Positions 56,566-64,000 of a DNA stretch of 64,000 nt are shown here, in pieces. Both the position numbers and the translations under genes were made by a program. Source of the DNA: Ruania suaedae (GTDB lineage Bacteria; Actinomycetota; Actinomycetes; Actinomycetales; Beutenbergiaceae); the NCBI RefSeq assembly GCF_021049265.1, contig NZ_CP088018.1, positions 1,488,001 to 1,552,000 of the forward strand, in the 5' to 3' direction. How positions within the stretch are numbered: position 1 is the first letter of the stretch; each line of letters opens with the position of its first letter. The notes beneath the pieces are model-generated. The model saw nothing but the letters and a program-made list of their open reading frames with translations. It did no database searches and was not told the origin of the DNA.

Positions 56566-57123
56566 TCAGGCGGGGATCTCCTTCGCCAGCCCGTCCACGA
56601 GCTCGGCCCCGGGCAGCTCGGCGAGCACCTCACCGGGCAGCAGGATCTTCGAACCGCGGATACCGCTGCCGATGATCGCCGGGCCGGTGGTGGTGCGGGC
56701 ATCCAGCAGCACCCGGTACTGATCGGGCAGGCCGATCGGGGTGATGCCGCCGTACTCCATCCCGGCGTCGCTCACCGCCCGCTCGGCGGGCAGGAACGAG
56801 GCCTTGCGCACGTCCAGCAACCGCTTGATGGTGGAGTTCACGTCCGCCCGGGTGGTGGCGCGCACGATGGCGGCCGCGAGCCGCTCCTCGCCGTTGCGCT
56901 TGCCGGCCACCAGCACGCAGTTCGCCGAGGCCTCCAGCGGCAGGTCGTAGGCGGCGCTCATGTCGGCGGTGTCCGCCTGCTCCGGATCGATCGGCGTCAC
57001 CAGCACCTGCCCGACGGCGTCCGGTGCGTGCTGTGCCCAGGCCAGCAGGGCCTGGTGCACCGGCGCCGCCAGCAGGTCCGGGTGGTCCAGCGCCGGGGAC
57101 CACTCGAGCGTGCCCAGCCGCAT
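56566..57123 (-). CDS. YbaK/EbsC family aminoacyl-tRNA deacylase-like protein
   Basis: A 185-residue YbaK-type domain of the kind that removes wrongly attached amino acids from tRNA. Family blocks are SANCVLVAGKR, RKASFLPAERAVSDAGMEYGGITPIG (split across about 113-138) and IIGSGIRGSKILLPG near the end. The N-terminal 45 residues are less conserved. ATG 57123 overlaps the stop of the PEBP gene (TGATG). The gene ends 3 bp from metH. Substrate specificity (Cys-tRNAPro or another) is not readable. Confidence 0.9.
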   Translation of the reverse strand: MRLGTLEWSPALDHPDLLAAPVHQALLAWAQHAPDAVGQVLVTPIDPEQADTADMSAAYDLPLEASANCVLVAGKRNGEERLAAAIVRATTRADVNSTIKRLLDVRKASFLPAERAVSDAGMEYGGITPIGLPDQYRVLLDARTTTGPAIIGSGIRGSKILLPGEVLAELPGAELVDGLAKEIPA

Positions 57124-57650
57124 CAGTTCTGGTAGGTCACCGTCAGCACGCCGCGGCCGATGGTGTGGAACAGGGCCATGAAGGAGGCCTTGGTGGGGCT
57201 GTCCTCGCTCGAGAGCTCCAGCGTGGGGACGTCCAGGGCGTGCACGGCGAAGACGTAGCGGTGCTCCCGGTCCCCGGGCGGAGGTGCCGCGCCCTCGTAG
57301 GCGAAGGCACCGCCGTCGGTGCGCAGGTGGAATGCCGCGCCCGGCAGGCTCAGGTCGCTCTCGCCGGCGCCCTGCTCCAGGGTCGAGACGGAGGAGTCCA
57401 GATCGGTGACCGTCCAGTGCCAGTAGCCGGACGGGGTCGGGGCGTCCGGGTCGAAGCAGGTGACCAGCAGGCCCTGGGTGCCCTCGGGCAGGTCGTCCCA
57501 GACGAGGGTGGGGGAGGTGTTCTCGCCGTCGGCGGCGTACCGGGAGTCCATCGCCGCGCCCTCGGTGAGGTCCGGGCTGGAGAGCGGGAACGAGGGGACT
57601 GTGGGCAGGATCTCGTAGGGGTGCGGGGCCAGGGGGCGCTGCAGGTCCAT
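57123..57650 (-). CDS. PEBP (YbhB/YbcL) family protein
   Basis: A 175-residue phosphatidylethanolamine-binding-like protein. Ligand-pocket motifs are FDPDAPTPSGYWHW (about 76-89), GAFAYEGAAPPPGDREHRYVF and VHALDV. No signal peptide is seen, so it is cytoplasmic. ATG 57650, with GGAAAGGACG upstream, is chosen over a start 40 residues earlier that adds non-homologous sequence. It is coupled to the YbaK-like gene and divergent from imuA. No function is known for bacterial members of this type. Confidence 0.9.
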   Translation of the reverse strand: MDLQRPLAPHPYEILPTVPSFPLSSPDLTEGAAMDSRYAADGENTSPTLVWDDLPEGTQGLLVTCFDPDAPTPSGYWHWTVTDLDSSVSTLEQGAGESDLSLPGAAFHLRTDGGAFAYEGAAPPPGDREHRYVFAVHALDVPTLELSSEDSPTKASFMALFHTIGRGVLTVTYQN

Positions 57651-57763
57651 GACACGTCCTTTCCGTCGAGGCGTCGTCTCCCAACCTACGACGCCTGGCC
57701 GCGATGTGTCCTGCCACGCCGGAGTTGCCCTGGCGTGTCGCGCGATCGGCACGCCGGGCTGTC

Positions 57764-57793
57764 TTGACACCGGCCCCCGGGGGGACGTCTACT
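57764..57793 (+). promoter_or_regulatory. imuA-imuB promoter (-35 TTGACA, -10 TCTACT)
   Basis: TTGACA (57764-57769) is a perfect -35 element. TCTACT (57788-57793) follows after 18 nt and is a plausible -10. The LexA box at 57796 begins 3 nt downstream and covers the expected start site. Confidence 0.6.
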
Positions 57794-57795
57794 GA

Positions 57796-57811
57796 TCGAA
57801 CCGATGTTCGA
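57796..57811. promoter_or_regulatory. LexA (SOS) box upstream of imuA
   Basis: TCGAAC-CGAT-GTTCGA matches the actinobacterial LexA consensus TCGAACnnnnGTTCGA at all 12 defined positions. It sits between the core promoter and the imuA gene. Confidence 0.92.
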
Positions 57812-57857
57812 TGTCGGTGGTGGCTCCTACCGTGCAGCACAGAGAGGAGGGACGCCG

Positions 57858-58727
57858 ATGAGTCTCACCGCAGAACGGGTCACGGAGCCCGTGTCACGCG
57901 AACTACCACCCGAGCTGGCTGCTCGCCTGGATGCCGCACGGCAGGTGCTCGCCACCGCCGAGGCGGAGGTGGGGGTGCGTGCCCGGTTGGAGCCGCCGGA
58001 CGTCGTCTCCCTGCCCCCTGCGCAGGAGGGCACGGGAGAGGAGCCCGACGAGGGTCGCCGTGTGGATCCCGAGCAGGCGCTCGCGGTCCCCGGCGGGCTC
58101 GCCCCGCTCTTCCCGGACGGGATGCGCCGCGGGGGTGCGGTCCAGGTGCTCGGCAGCACCTCGGTGCTGCTCTCCCTGGCGGCCGGGGCGATGTCCGGAG
58201 GTGCCTGGTGCGCCATGGTGGGGCTGCCGGACCTCGGGCTCGCCGCCGCGGCCGAGCTGGGACTACCGCTGGAGCGCACGGTCGTGGTGCCACGGCCGGG
58301 TCCGGATCTGGCGGGCGTGCTCGGCGCCCTGGTGGACGGGGTGGACGTGGTGGTGCTCGGGTCGGCGGGCTCGTTGCTCGACCGGGAGCGTCGCACGATC
58401 GGTTCCCGGATCCGGGTGCGCGGGGCGGTCATGCTCACCGCCGGCCCCTGGCCGGGTGCGGACACCGTGCTCGAGGTGACCCCACGCGCCTGGCACGGAG
58501 TGGGGCAGGGCAGCGGTGTGCTGCGTTCGGGAGAGGTGACCATCACGGCGAGGCATCGTCGCGGCGACCTCACCCGGGCCCTCCACGCCCGCCGCGGCCT
58601 GCAGGGCTGGGGACCGGTCCCGGCGGTGCCGGCGGTATCACCGCTGCGATCGCTCGACCGGCCCGCCGGGGCCGCGGCCGGCACCGCTGATGCCCGTGCC
58701 GATGCCCGACTGGTGCGGGCCGGGTGA
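57858..58727 (+). CDS. imuA: ImuA'-like mutasome protein
   Basis: A 289-residue RecA-like protein without a working ATP site: the Walker A position reads LGSTSVLLSLAAG, lacking the GK(S/T) lysine. The core spans about residues 80-240, with ALVDGVDVVVLGSAG resembling the strand before Walker B. The C terminus is Ala/Arg rich. In mycobacteria ImuA' and ImuB form the mutasome with DnaE2 for translesion synthesis. ATG 57858 with GAGAGGAGGGA upstream is chosen; ATG 57804 lies inside the LexA box. GTGA overlap links it to imuB. Confidence 0.88.
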   Translation: MSLTAERVTEPVSRELPPELAARLDAARQVLATAEAEVGVRARLEPPDVVSLPPAQEGTGEEPDEGRRVDPEQALAVPGGLAPLFPDGMRRGGAVQVLGSTSVLLSLAAGAMSGGAWCAMVGLPDLGLAAAAELGLPLERTVVVPRPGPDLAGVLGALVDGVDVVVLGSAGSLLDRERRTIGSRIRVRGAVMLTAGPWPGADTVLEVTPRAWHGVGQGSGVLRSGEVTITARHRRGDLTRALHARRGLQGWGPVPAVPAVSPLRSLDRPAGAAAGTADARADARLVRAG

Positions 58728-60358
58728 GTGCGGTGAGTGCGGCAGTGCCCGAGCCGGCAGCTGCGCAGGAACAGGCGACCCGTCTCGCGGTCCTGTGGGT
58801 ACCCGACTGGCCGGTGGTCGCCGCCGCAGCCGAGGGGCTGGTCCAGTCGCACCAGCCCGTCGCCGTGTACGACGCCCGCGGTGTGGTGGCCGCATCGGCC
58901 CGGGCCAGGGCGAGCGGGGTGCGCCGGGGGCAGCGCCGCAGGTCGGCGCAGGCGGTCTGCCCCGAGCTGGTCCTGGTGCCGATGGACGAGGGGCGGGACG
59001 TGCGCGCCTTCGAAGCGGTCGCCCAGGCGGTCGAGGGGGAGGTGCCGCACGTGCAGGTGCTACGCCCGGGAGTGGTGGTCCTGGCGGCGCAGGGCCCGCG
59101 CCGCTACCTCGGGTCCGAGGAGGCGGTGGCCGAGGTGCTGATCGGCGCCGCGGTGGGAGCCGGGGTGGAGGCGCAGGTCGGGATGGCGGACGGGCTGTTG
59201 GCAGCCCTGCTTGCCGCACGCGAGTCCGTCCTGGTCCCGCCGGGCGCCTCGGCCGGCTTCCTCGCGCGGAGGGACGTGCGCGACCTCGTGCACGTGACCA
59301 CCACCCGGCAGTCCCGGGGGGAGATGGGCGAGCTCACCGGAGTGCTGCGCCGGCTGGGCATCGACACCCTGGGCGGCCTCGCACAGATGCGCTCGGGGCA
59401 GGTGGCTGCCCGGTTCGGCACGCTGGGGGCGCAGGCGCGGCGACTTGCGGCCGGCCTGGACGGGCAGGCGCCCTCCGGGCGGCGGGGTGAGCCGGACCTG
59501 ACCAGTGCTGCCGAGCTCGACCCGCCGGCGCAGCGGCTGGACACCGCCGCGTTCGCAGCCAGGCGGCTGGCCGAGGACCTGCACGCGCGGATGATGCGGC
59601 GCGGGGTGCTGTGCGGGCGGTTGCGGGTGCAGGCGCGTACCGAGGACGGCGGCGAGCTGGAACGCACCTGGCGCATCGATGGCGTCCTGGCCGCCACCGA
59701 GCTGACCGACCGGGTGCGCTGGCAGCTGGACGGATGGCTCAGCGGCCGCAGCGGCCGCCCACCGAGCTCGGCCCTGACCCGGCTGACCCTCACCGCCGAG
59801 GAGGTCTCCCCGGCGAGCACGGTCTCCGAGGGGCTGTGGGGACGGGTCGGGCGCGGGGAGCGGCAGGCGGGCCGGGCGGCGTTGCGGGTGCAGGGGATGC
59901 TCGGGGCCGACGGGGTGCTCGTCCCGGTGCCCGAGGGCGGGCGTTCCCCGCGTGACCGGGTCCGGCTGGTGGCCTGGGGTGACGACGTCGCGCCCGTGCG
60001 CGATCCCGACCAGCCGTGGCCGGGGCAGATCCCCCGCCCACTGCCCGCGACCGTGCCCGCCGAGCCGGTGCCGATCCGGCTCGTGGACGAGGCGGGGGGC
60101 CTGGTGCGGGTCGGGGTGCGAGGGGAGCTCTCGGGCCACCCGGTTCGAGCGCAGGTCGAAGCAGGGCAGAAGGAGGCAGGCCGGGCCGGGCAGCCTCGTC
60201 GGCTACGTATCACCGGATGGGCAGGGCCCTGGCCGGTCCATGAGCGGTGGTGGGCCGGCGGGCAGGCGCGGCACTACCTGCAGGTCACCGGGGACGGTGC
60301 TGCCCTGCTGCTCGCCGGCGACGGGCAGCGCTGGTGGCTGGAGGGGGTCTACGACTAG
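58724..60358 (+). CDS. imuB: ImuB, catalytically inactive Y-family polymerase homologue
   Basis: A 544-residue Y-family polymerase-like adaptor. The N-terminal segment reads AVLWVPDWPVVAAA where active polymerases have an Asp-rich metal site, so the catalytic acids are missing, as is typical of ImuB. The little-finger region (about 185-330) has LGIDTLGGLAQM and ARFGTLGAQARRLAAGLDG. A long C-terminal part (about 400-544) is specific to ImuB, which links DnaE2 to the sliding clamp. The GTG start overlaps the imuA stop; both lie behind the SOS box. Confidence 0.92.
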   Translation: MSAVSAAVPEPAAAQEQATRLAVLWVPDWPVVAAAAEGLVQSHQPVAVYDARGVVAASARARASGVRRGQRRRSAQAVCPELVLVPMDEGRDVRAFEAVAQAVEGEVPHVQVLRPGVVVLAAQGPRRYLGSEEAVAEVLIGAAVGAGVEAQVGMADGLLAALLAARESVLVPPGASAGFLARRDVRDLVHVTTTRQSRGEMGELTGVLRRLGIDTLGGLAQMRSGQVAARFGTLGAQARRLAAGLDGQAPSGRRGEPDLTSAAELDPPAQRLDTAAFAARRLAEDLHARMMRRGVLCGRLRVQARTEDGGELERTWRIDGVLAATELTDRVRWQLDGWLSGRSGRPPSSALTRLTLTAEEVSPASTVSEGLWGRVGRGERQAGRAALRVQGMLGADGVLVPVPEGGRSPRDRVRLVAWGDDVAPVRDPDQPWPGQIPRPLPATVPAEPVPIRLVDEAGGLVRVGVRGELSGHPVRAQVEAGQKEAGRAGQPRRLRITGWAGPWPVHERWWAGGQARHYLQVTGDGAALLLAGDGQRWWLEGVYD

Positions 60359-60398
60359 CGGGGGACACGAGCTGCTGCCGGCGTCCTACCGGTTCGCC

Positions 60399-61070
60399 TC
60401 AGGCTCTCGCTGCCGTCCCCGCCCGCAGGGCAGCCTGCACCTCGGCCACGCCGATCTCCGCCAGCGAGGACAACAACTGGGCTGGGACCCCGGGATCAGG
60501 GGTGTGGCTGGTGAGGAACCACACCTCCAGGCCGGCACCATGAGCGCTGATCGCTCCGGCGGCGGAGTCCTCGAAGGCGAGGCTGCGGGCAGGGTCGATC
60601 CCCAGGCGGGTCGCGGCGCTCAGGTAGGGCTCGGGATCGGGTTTGGGTGAGGTGACGTCGTCGGCGCTGACCGCCAGGCGCAAGGCGCCGCGGGGGGCGG
60701 CCGCGAGCAGCAGCTCGGCATTGACGCCGGCGTTGTTGGTGACCAGGGCACAGGGGACCCCGGCGTCGGCAAGGCCGGCGAGCAGCTCCCGCGCGCCCGG
60801 CAACCACGGCATGTCGGCGCGCATCCGCTCGCTGACGTGGGCCACCGCCCGGGCGATGATCTCCTCGATGCTCCCGGCCACGCCGCGCTCGCTGAGGATC
60901 GTGGCCCAGCGTTCCATCGGCCGGCCGATCGAGGCCTCGAAGTCCTCCTGTGACCAGGTGGTGCCGGCGCTCGCGGCCAGCGCCTCCTGGGCGGACTGCC
61001 AGTGGGGTTCGGTGTCGACGAGCGTGCCGTCCATGTCGAACAGGACGCCGGCGGGGAGGGGAGAGGTCAC
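60399..61070 (-). CDS. HAD family hydrolase, beta-phosphoglucomutase-like
   Basis: A 223-residue HAD phosphatase of subclass IA. Motif I is VLFDMDGTLVDTE (about 9-21), motif II LVTNNAGVN, the lysine is in SPKPDPEPYL, and motif IV is FEDSAAGAISAHGAG. The GTG start at 61070 is supported by TACCGT 6 nt upstream. It lies convergent to imuB and divergent from dnaE2, so it separates the mutasome genes. The substrate (a sugar or nucleotide phosphate) is unknown. Confidence 0.9.
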   Translation of the reverse strand: MTSPLPAGVLFDMDGTLVDTEPHWQSAQEALAASAGTTWSQEDFEASIGRPMERWATILSERGVAGSIEEIIARAVAHVSERMRADMPWLPGARELLAGLADAGVPCALVTNNAGVNAELLLAAAPRGALRLAVSADDVTSPKPDPEPYLSAATRLGIDPARSLAFEDSAAGAISAHGAGLEVWFLTSHTPDPGVPAQLLSSLAEIGVAEVQAALRAGTAARA

Positions 61071-61076
61071 CCGCTC

Positions 61077-61082
61077 ACGGTA
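61077..61082 (-). promoter_or_regulatory. -10 element of the HAD gene (leaderless type)
   Basis: Minus-strand TACCGT is followed by GAGCGG and GTG 61070. Confidence 0.55.
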
Positions 61083-61120
61083 CCCGTGGGGTGGCCGTGC
61101 CCCGGTCCGACAGAGGCGAC

Positions 61121-61126
61121 TACAAT
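61121..61126 (+). promoter_or_regulatory. -10 element of dnaE2 (leaderless type)
   Basis: TACAAT is the most consensus-like -10 hexamer noticed in the window. It ends 7 nt before ATG 61134. No clear -35 was found. Confidence 0.7.
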
Positions 61127-61141
61127 AGAACGCATGTTCGC
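61126..61141. promoter_or_regulatory. LexA (SOS) box over the dnaE2 start codon
   Basis: TaGAAC-GCAT-GTTCGc matches 10 of 12 defined positions of TCGAACnnnnGTTCGA. The spacer contains the first bases of ATG 61134, so LexA would sit on the transcription and translation start. Confidence 0.8.
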
Positions 61142-64000
61142 ACGACCGCCGGGTGGGCCTCCTGCCTACGCCGAGCTGCACGCGCACTCCGCGTTCAGCT
61201 TCCTCGACGGTGCCAGTCAGCCGGAGGAGCTGGTGGCCGAGGCGGCCCGGCTCGGGCTCAGTGCGCTCGCGATCACCGATCACAACGGCCTGTACGGGGT
61301 GGTCCGCTTCTCCGAGGCGGCCCGCGCCGCGAACCTGCCGGCCCTCTACGGCGCCGAGCTGAGCCTGGACGCCCCCGTGCGCCCCACCGGAATGCCCGAC
61401 CCGGACGGCACCCACCTGCTCGTCCTCGCTCGTGGCACCGAGGGCTACCGTCGGCTCTCCCGCGCCATCGCCACCGCGCACCTGGCCAGCGGCGCGAAGG
61501 GGGAGGCCCGGTACGTGCTCCCCGAGCTCGCCGACCTCGCCGGCGGCAACTGGCTGATCCTCACCGGGTGCCGCAAGGGCGCCGTGCGCCGCGCCCTGGA
61601 ACCCGAACCCGGCCGGTTCGACCTCGACGCCGCCCGCCGCGAGCTCGACGTCCTCACCGACTACTTCAGCGGCGAGAACGTGGCGGTCGAGGTCACCGAC
61701 ACCGGTACCCCGCTGGACTCCGTGCGTGGGGATGCTCTCGCCGAGTTGGCTGACCGCAGCGGCCTGCCGCTGGTGGCCACCGGTGGGGTGCACTGCGCCA
61801 CCCCGGCCGATCAGCGCCTGGCCCACGTGCTCGCCGCCGTCCGGGCCCGGTCGAGTCTGGACGAGATCGACGGCTACCTACCGGCCGCCGGGCCCCACCT
61901 GCGCAGCGCCACGGAGATGCTCGCCCGCCACCACCGTCATCCTCACGCCGTGGCCACCGCCGCCGCGCTGGCGGCCGAGTGCACCTTCGACCTGCGGCTG
62001 GTGGCCCCGAACCTGCCCCCGTGCCCCGTGCCCGAGGGACACACCGAGGCCTCCTGGTTGCGTGAGCTCACCCACCGCGGCGCGCGGGAGCGTTACGGCC
62101 CGCCCGAGGCGCCCCGTCACCCGCAGGCCTATCCCCAGCTCACGCACGAGCTGGACGTCATCACCGCACTGGACTTCCCCGGCTATTTCCTGATCGTGCA
62201 CGAGATCGTCGACTTCTGCCGGCGCGAAGGGATCCTGTGCCAGGGGCGCGGCTCAGCCGCGAACTCCGCCGTCTGCTTCGCCCTCGGGATCACCGCCGTC
62301 GATGCGGTGGTGCACGAGCTGCTGTTCGAGCGGTTCCTCTCCCCGGGCCGCACCGGCCCCCCGGACATCGACCTGGACATCGAGTCCGGCCGGCGCGAGG
62401 AGGTCATCCAGCACGTCTACGCCACCTACGGGCGCACCCACGCCGCGCAGGTGGCGAACGTCATCTCCTACCGGCCCCGCTCCGCCGTGCGGGACGCCGC
62501 CCGCGCCTTCGGGTACGAGACCGGTCAGCAGGACGCCTGGTCGAAGTCCATCGAACGCTGGGGGTCCCTGCGCGGCAGTGATCCGCGCACCCAGGCCACC
62601 AACGACCTGGACGGCATCCCCGACCAGGTGCTCGACACCGCCGAGCAGATGCTGCGCCTGCCCCGCCACCTGGGCATCCACTCCGGTGGCATGGTGCTGT
62701 GCGACCGGCCGGTCATCGACGTCTGCCCGGTGGAGTGGGCCACCATGCCCGGGCGCACCGTGCTGCAGTGGGACAAGGACGACTGCGCCGACGCCGGGCT
62801 GGTGAAGTTCGACCTGCTCGGCCTCGGGATGCTCACCGCGCTGCGGCTGGCGTTCACCACGATCACCGAGATCGAGGGGATCGAGCTCGGCCTGCACAGT
62901 CTTCCGCAGGAGGACCCGGCGGTGTATGAGCTGCTGTGCGCCGCCGACACCGTCGGGATCTTCCAGGTGGAGTCCCGGGCCCAGATGGCGACCCTGCCTC
63001 GACTGCGCCCGCGCACCTTCTACGACATCGTCGTCGAGGTCGCCCTCATCCGGCCCGGCCCGATCCAGGGTGACGCCGTCCACCCCTACATCGAGCGACG
63101 TAACGGCCGCGAAGAGGTCACTTACCTGCATCCCCTGCTCGAGCCGGCGTTGCGCAAGACGCTCGGGGTGCCGCTCTTCCAGGAACAGCTCATGCAGATC
63201 GCCATCGACGTCGCCTCCTTCACCCCGGACGAGGCCGACCAGCTGCGCCGGGCGATGGGCTCCAAACGCTCCATGGAGCGGATGGAGGCGCTGCACCAGC
63301 GGCTCCTGGACGGGATGGCCGCCAACGGGGTCAGCCGCCCGGTCGCCGAGCAGATCTACGACAAGCTCAAGGCCTTCGCCGACTTCGGCTTCCCCGAGTC
63401 CCATGCGTTCTCCTTCGCCTACCTGGTCTATGCCAGCGCCTGGCTGAAGGTCCATCACCCCGAGGCCTTCTACGCCGGTCTGCTCGCCGCCCAGCCGATG
63501 GGCTTCTACTCCCCGCAGTCGCTCGTGGCCGACGCCCGCCGCCGCGGGGTGCAGGTGGAGCGGGCGAGCGTCGTGCGCTCGCAGGTGCAGGCCGGTGTGG
63601 AACGGGTGAGTGAAGTTCACGACGGTGAAGCCCTCGCCACGCCCCTCGCTGTGCGCCTCGGCCTGGCCCCGGTGCGAGGAGTGGGGGAGGAGACCGCGGA
63701 GCGGATCGTCGCCGCCCGCGCCGGCCGGCCCTTCGACGACGTCGCCGACCTGGCCCGCCGGGTGCGGTTGAGCACCGCTCAGCTCGAGGCGCTCGCCACG
63801 GCGGGGGCGCTGGTGGACCTGGGCCACGAGCGCCGTCAGGGGCTGTGGGTGGCGGGGGCGCTGGCCGGGGAGAGCGGTCGTTCCCACGGCCGGTGGGTGC
63901 AGGAACCGCTACCGCTGACCGCCGTCGGGCTCGACGTGCCCGAGCTGCCCGCCATGGACGAGGTGACCACCGCGGTGGCGGACGTGTGGGCCACCGGGGT
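61134..64000 (+). CDS. dnaE2: Error-prone DNA polymerase DnaE2 (ImuC), 3' end outside window
   Basis: The first 955 codons of a C-family polymerase used in SOS translesion synthesis. The PHP domain opens with YAELHAHSAFSFLDGAS and ITDHNGLYG. The polymerase active site has GRGSAANSAVCFALGIT, then PDIDLDIESGRREE with the catalytic acids, and KFDLLGLGMLTAL. ALIRPGPIQGDAVHPYI and FPESHAFSFAYLVYASAW mark the DnaE2 branch. ATG 61134 is set by TACAAT 7 nt upstream and overlaps a LexA box. imuA-imuB lie just upstream, completing the mutasome. Confidence 0.95.
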   Translation, partial: MFARPPGGPPAYAELHAHSAFSFLDGASQPEELVAEAARLGLSALAITDHNGLYGVVRFSEAARAANLPALYGAELSLDAPVRPTGMPDPDGTHLLVLARGTEGYRRLSRAIATAHLASGAKGEARYVLPELADLAGGNWLILTGCRKGAVRRALEPEPGRFDLDAARRELDVLTDYFSGENVAVEVTDTGTPLDSVRGDALAELADRSGLPLVATGGVHCATPADQRLAHVLAAVRARSSLDEIDGYLPAAGPHLRSATEMLARHHRHPHAVATAAALAAECTFDLRLVAPNLPPCPVPEGHTEASWLRELTHRGARERYGPPEAPRHPQAYPQLTHELDVITALDFPGYFLIVHEIVDFCRREGILCQGRGSAANSAVCFALGITAVDAVVHELLFERFLSPGRTGPPDIDLDIESGRREEVIQHVYATYGRTHAAQVANVISYRPRSAVRDAARAFGYETGQQDAWSKSIERWGSLRGSDPRTQATNDLDGIPDQVLDTAEQMLRLPRHLGIHSGGMVLCDRPVIDVCPVEWATMPGRTVLQWDKDDCADAGLVKFDLLGLGMLTALRLAFTTITEIEGIELGLHSLPQEDPAVYELLCAADTVGIFQVESRAQMATLPRLRPRTFYDIVVEVALIRPGPIQGDAVHPYIERRNGREEVTYLHPLLEPALRKTLGVPLFQEQLMQIAIDVASFTPDEADQLRRAMGSKRSMERMEALHQRLLDGMAANGVSRPVAEQIYDKLKAFADFGFPESHAFSFAYLVYASAWLKVHHPEAFYAGLLAAQPMGFYSPQSLVADARRRGVQVERASVVRSQVQAGVERVSEVHDGEALATPLAVRLGLAPVRGVGEETAERIVAARAGRPFDDVADLARRVRLSTAQLEALATAGALVDLGHERRQGLWVAGALAGESGRSHGRWVQEPLPLTAVGLDVPELPAMDEVTTAVADVWATG

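Noticed and set aside
57804-57857. ATG 57804 as the imuA start
   Set aside because: It lies inside the LexA box, has no ribosome-binding site and adds non-conserved residues; ATG 57858 has a strong site.

Overview
The window is a compact, very GC-rich stretch of an actinobacterial chromosome. The gene content points to Actinomycetota, probably an order such as Micrococcales: SteA/SteB, SufR, DUF3099, an ImuA'-ImuB-DnaE2 mutasome, GT4-type glycogen synthesis, a DUF222-HNH protein, and gene orders close to those of Mycobacterium tuberculosis. The genus is not resolved. No insertion sequence, prophage, CRISPR array or tRNA gene was seen.

Layout. 1-1751: 3' half of a 23S rRNA gene, 5S rRNA and the operon terminator. 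1801-15521: a long co-directional block matching the Rv1691-Rv1700 order (TPR-like protein, HAD phosphatase, 49-residue protein, tlyA, nadK, recN, steA, mctB/steB, then pyrG and a NUDIX hydrolase). A cell-envelope trio sits inside it: a short PNPT-family protein, murJ and a GT4 glycosyltransferase. 15531-18112: heme A synthase and a two-gene ABC transporter on the minus strand. 18246-25010: the complete suf operon (sufR, sufB, sufD, a Rieske protein, sufC, sufS, sufU, DUF59/sufT), closed by a hairpin. 25134-33580: DUF222-HNH protein, GNAT, ABC-F, SURF1 with two small proteins, fabG-fabI, a GyrI-like protein and a SixA-type phosphatase. 33600-38480: serB, divergent glgC/glgM, an unknown protein and a lone ABC ATPase. 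38546-44156: an NfeD-SPFH pair and a heterodimeric ABC exporter. 44260-48644: an MgtA-like glycosyltransferase, a SpoU rRNA methyltransferase, a GH32 enzyme and a 5'-3' exonuclease. 48631-53022: a DeoR-controlled sugar cluster (SIS, ROK kinase, PfkB kinase, class II aldolase). 53032-57650: metH, YbaK-like and PEBP genes. 57796-64000: an SOS mutasome (imuA, imuB, dnaE2) with two LexA-type boxes; dnaE2 runs off the end.

Working together. Neighbouring genes usually overlap by 1-4 bases (ATGA, GTGA or TGATG), so most blocks look like translationally coupled operons. A recurring feature is a TAnnnT hexamer (sometimes CAnnnT) ending 6-8 nt before a start codon that lacks a clear Shine-Dalgarno sequence. 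Eighteen genes show it, the arrangement expected of leaderless transcripts. Genes with a real leader instead carry GGAGG-type sites. The strongest regulatory signals are the LexA boxes at 57796 and 61126, the inverted repeat flanking the promoter of the sugar cluster at 49437-49472, and a 16-bp palindrome just upstream of the nfeD -10 at 38494.
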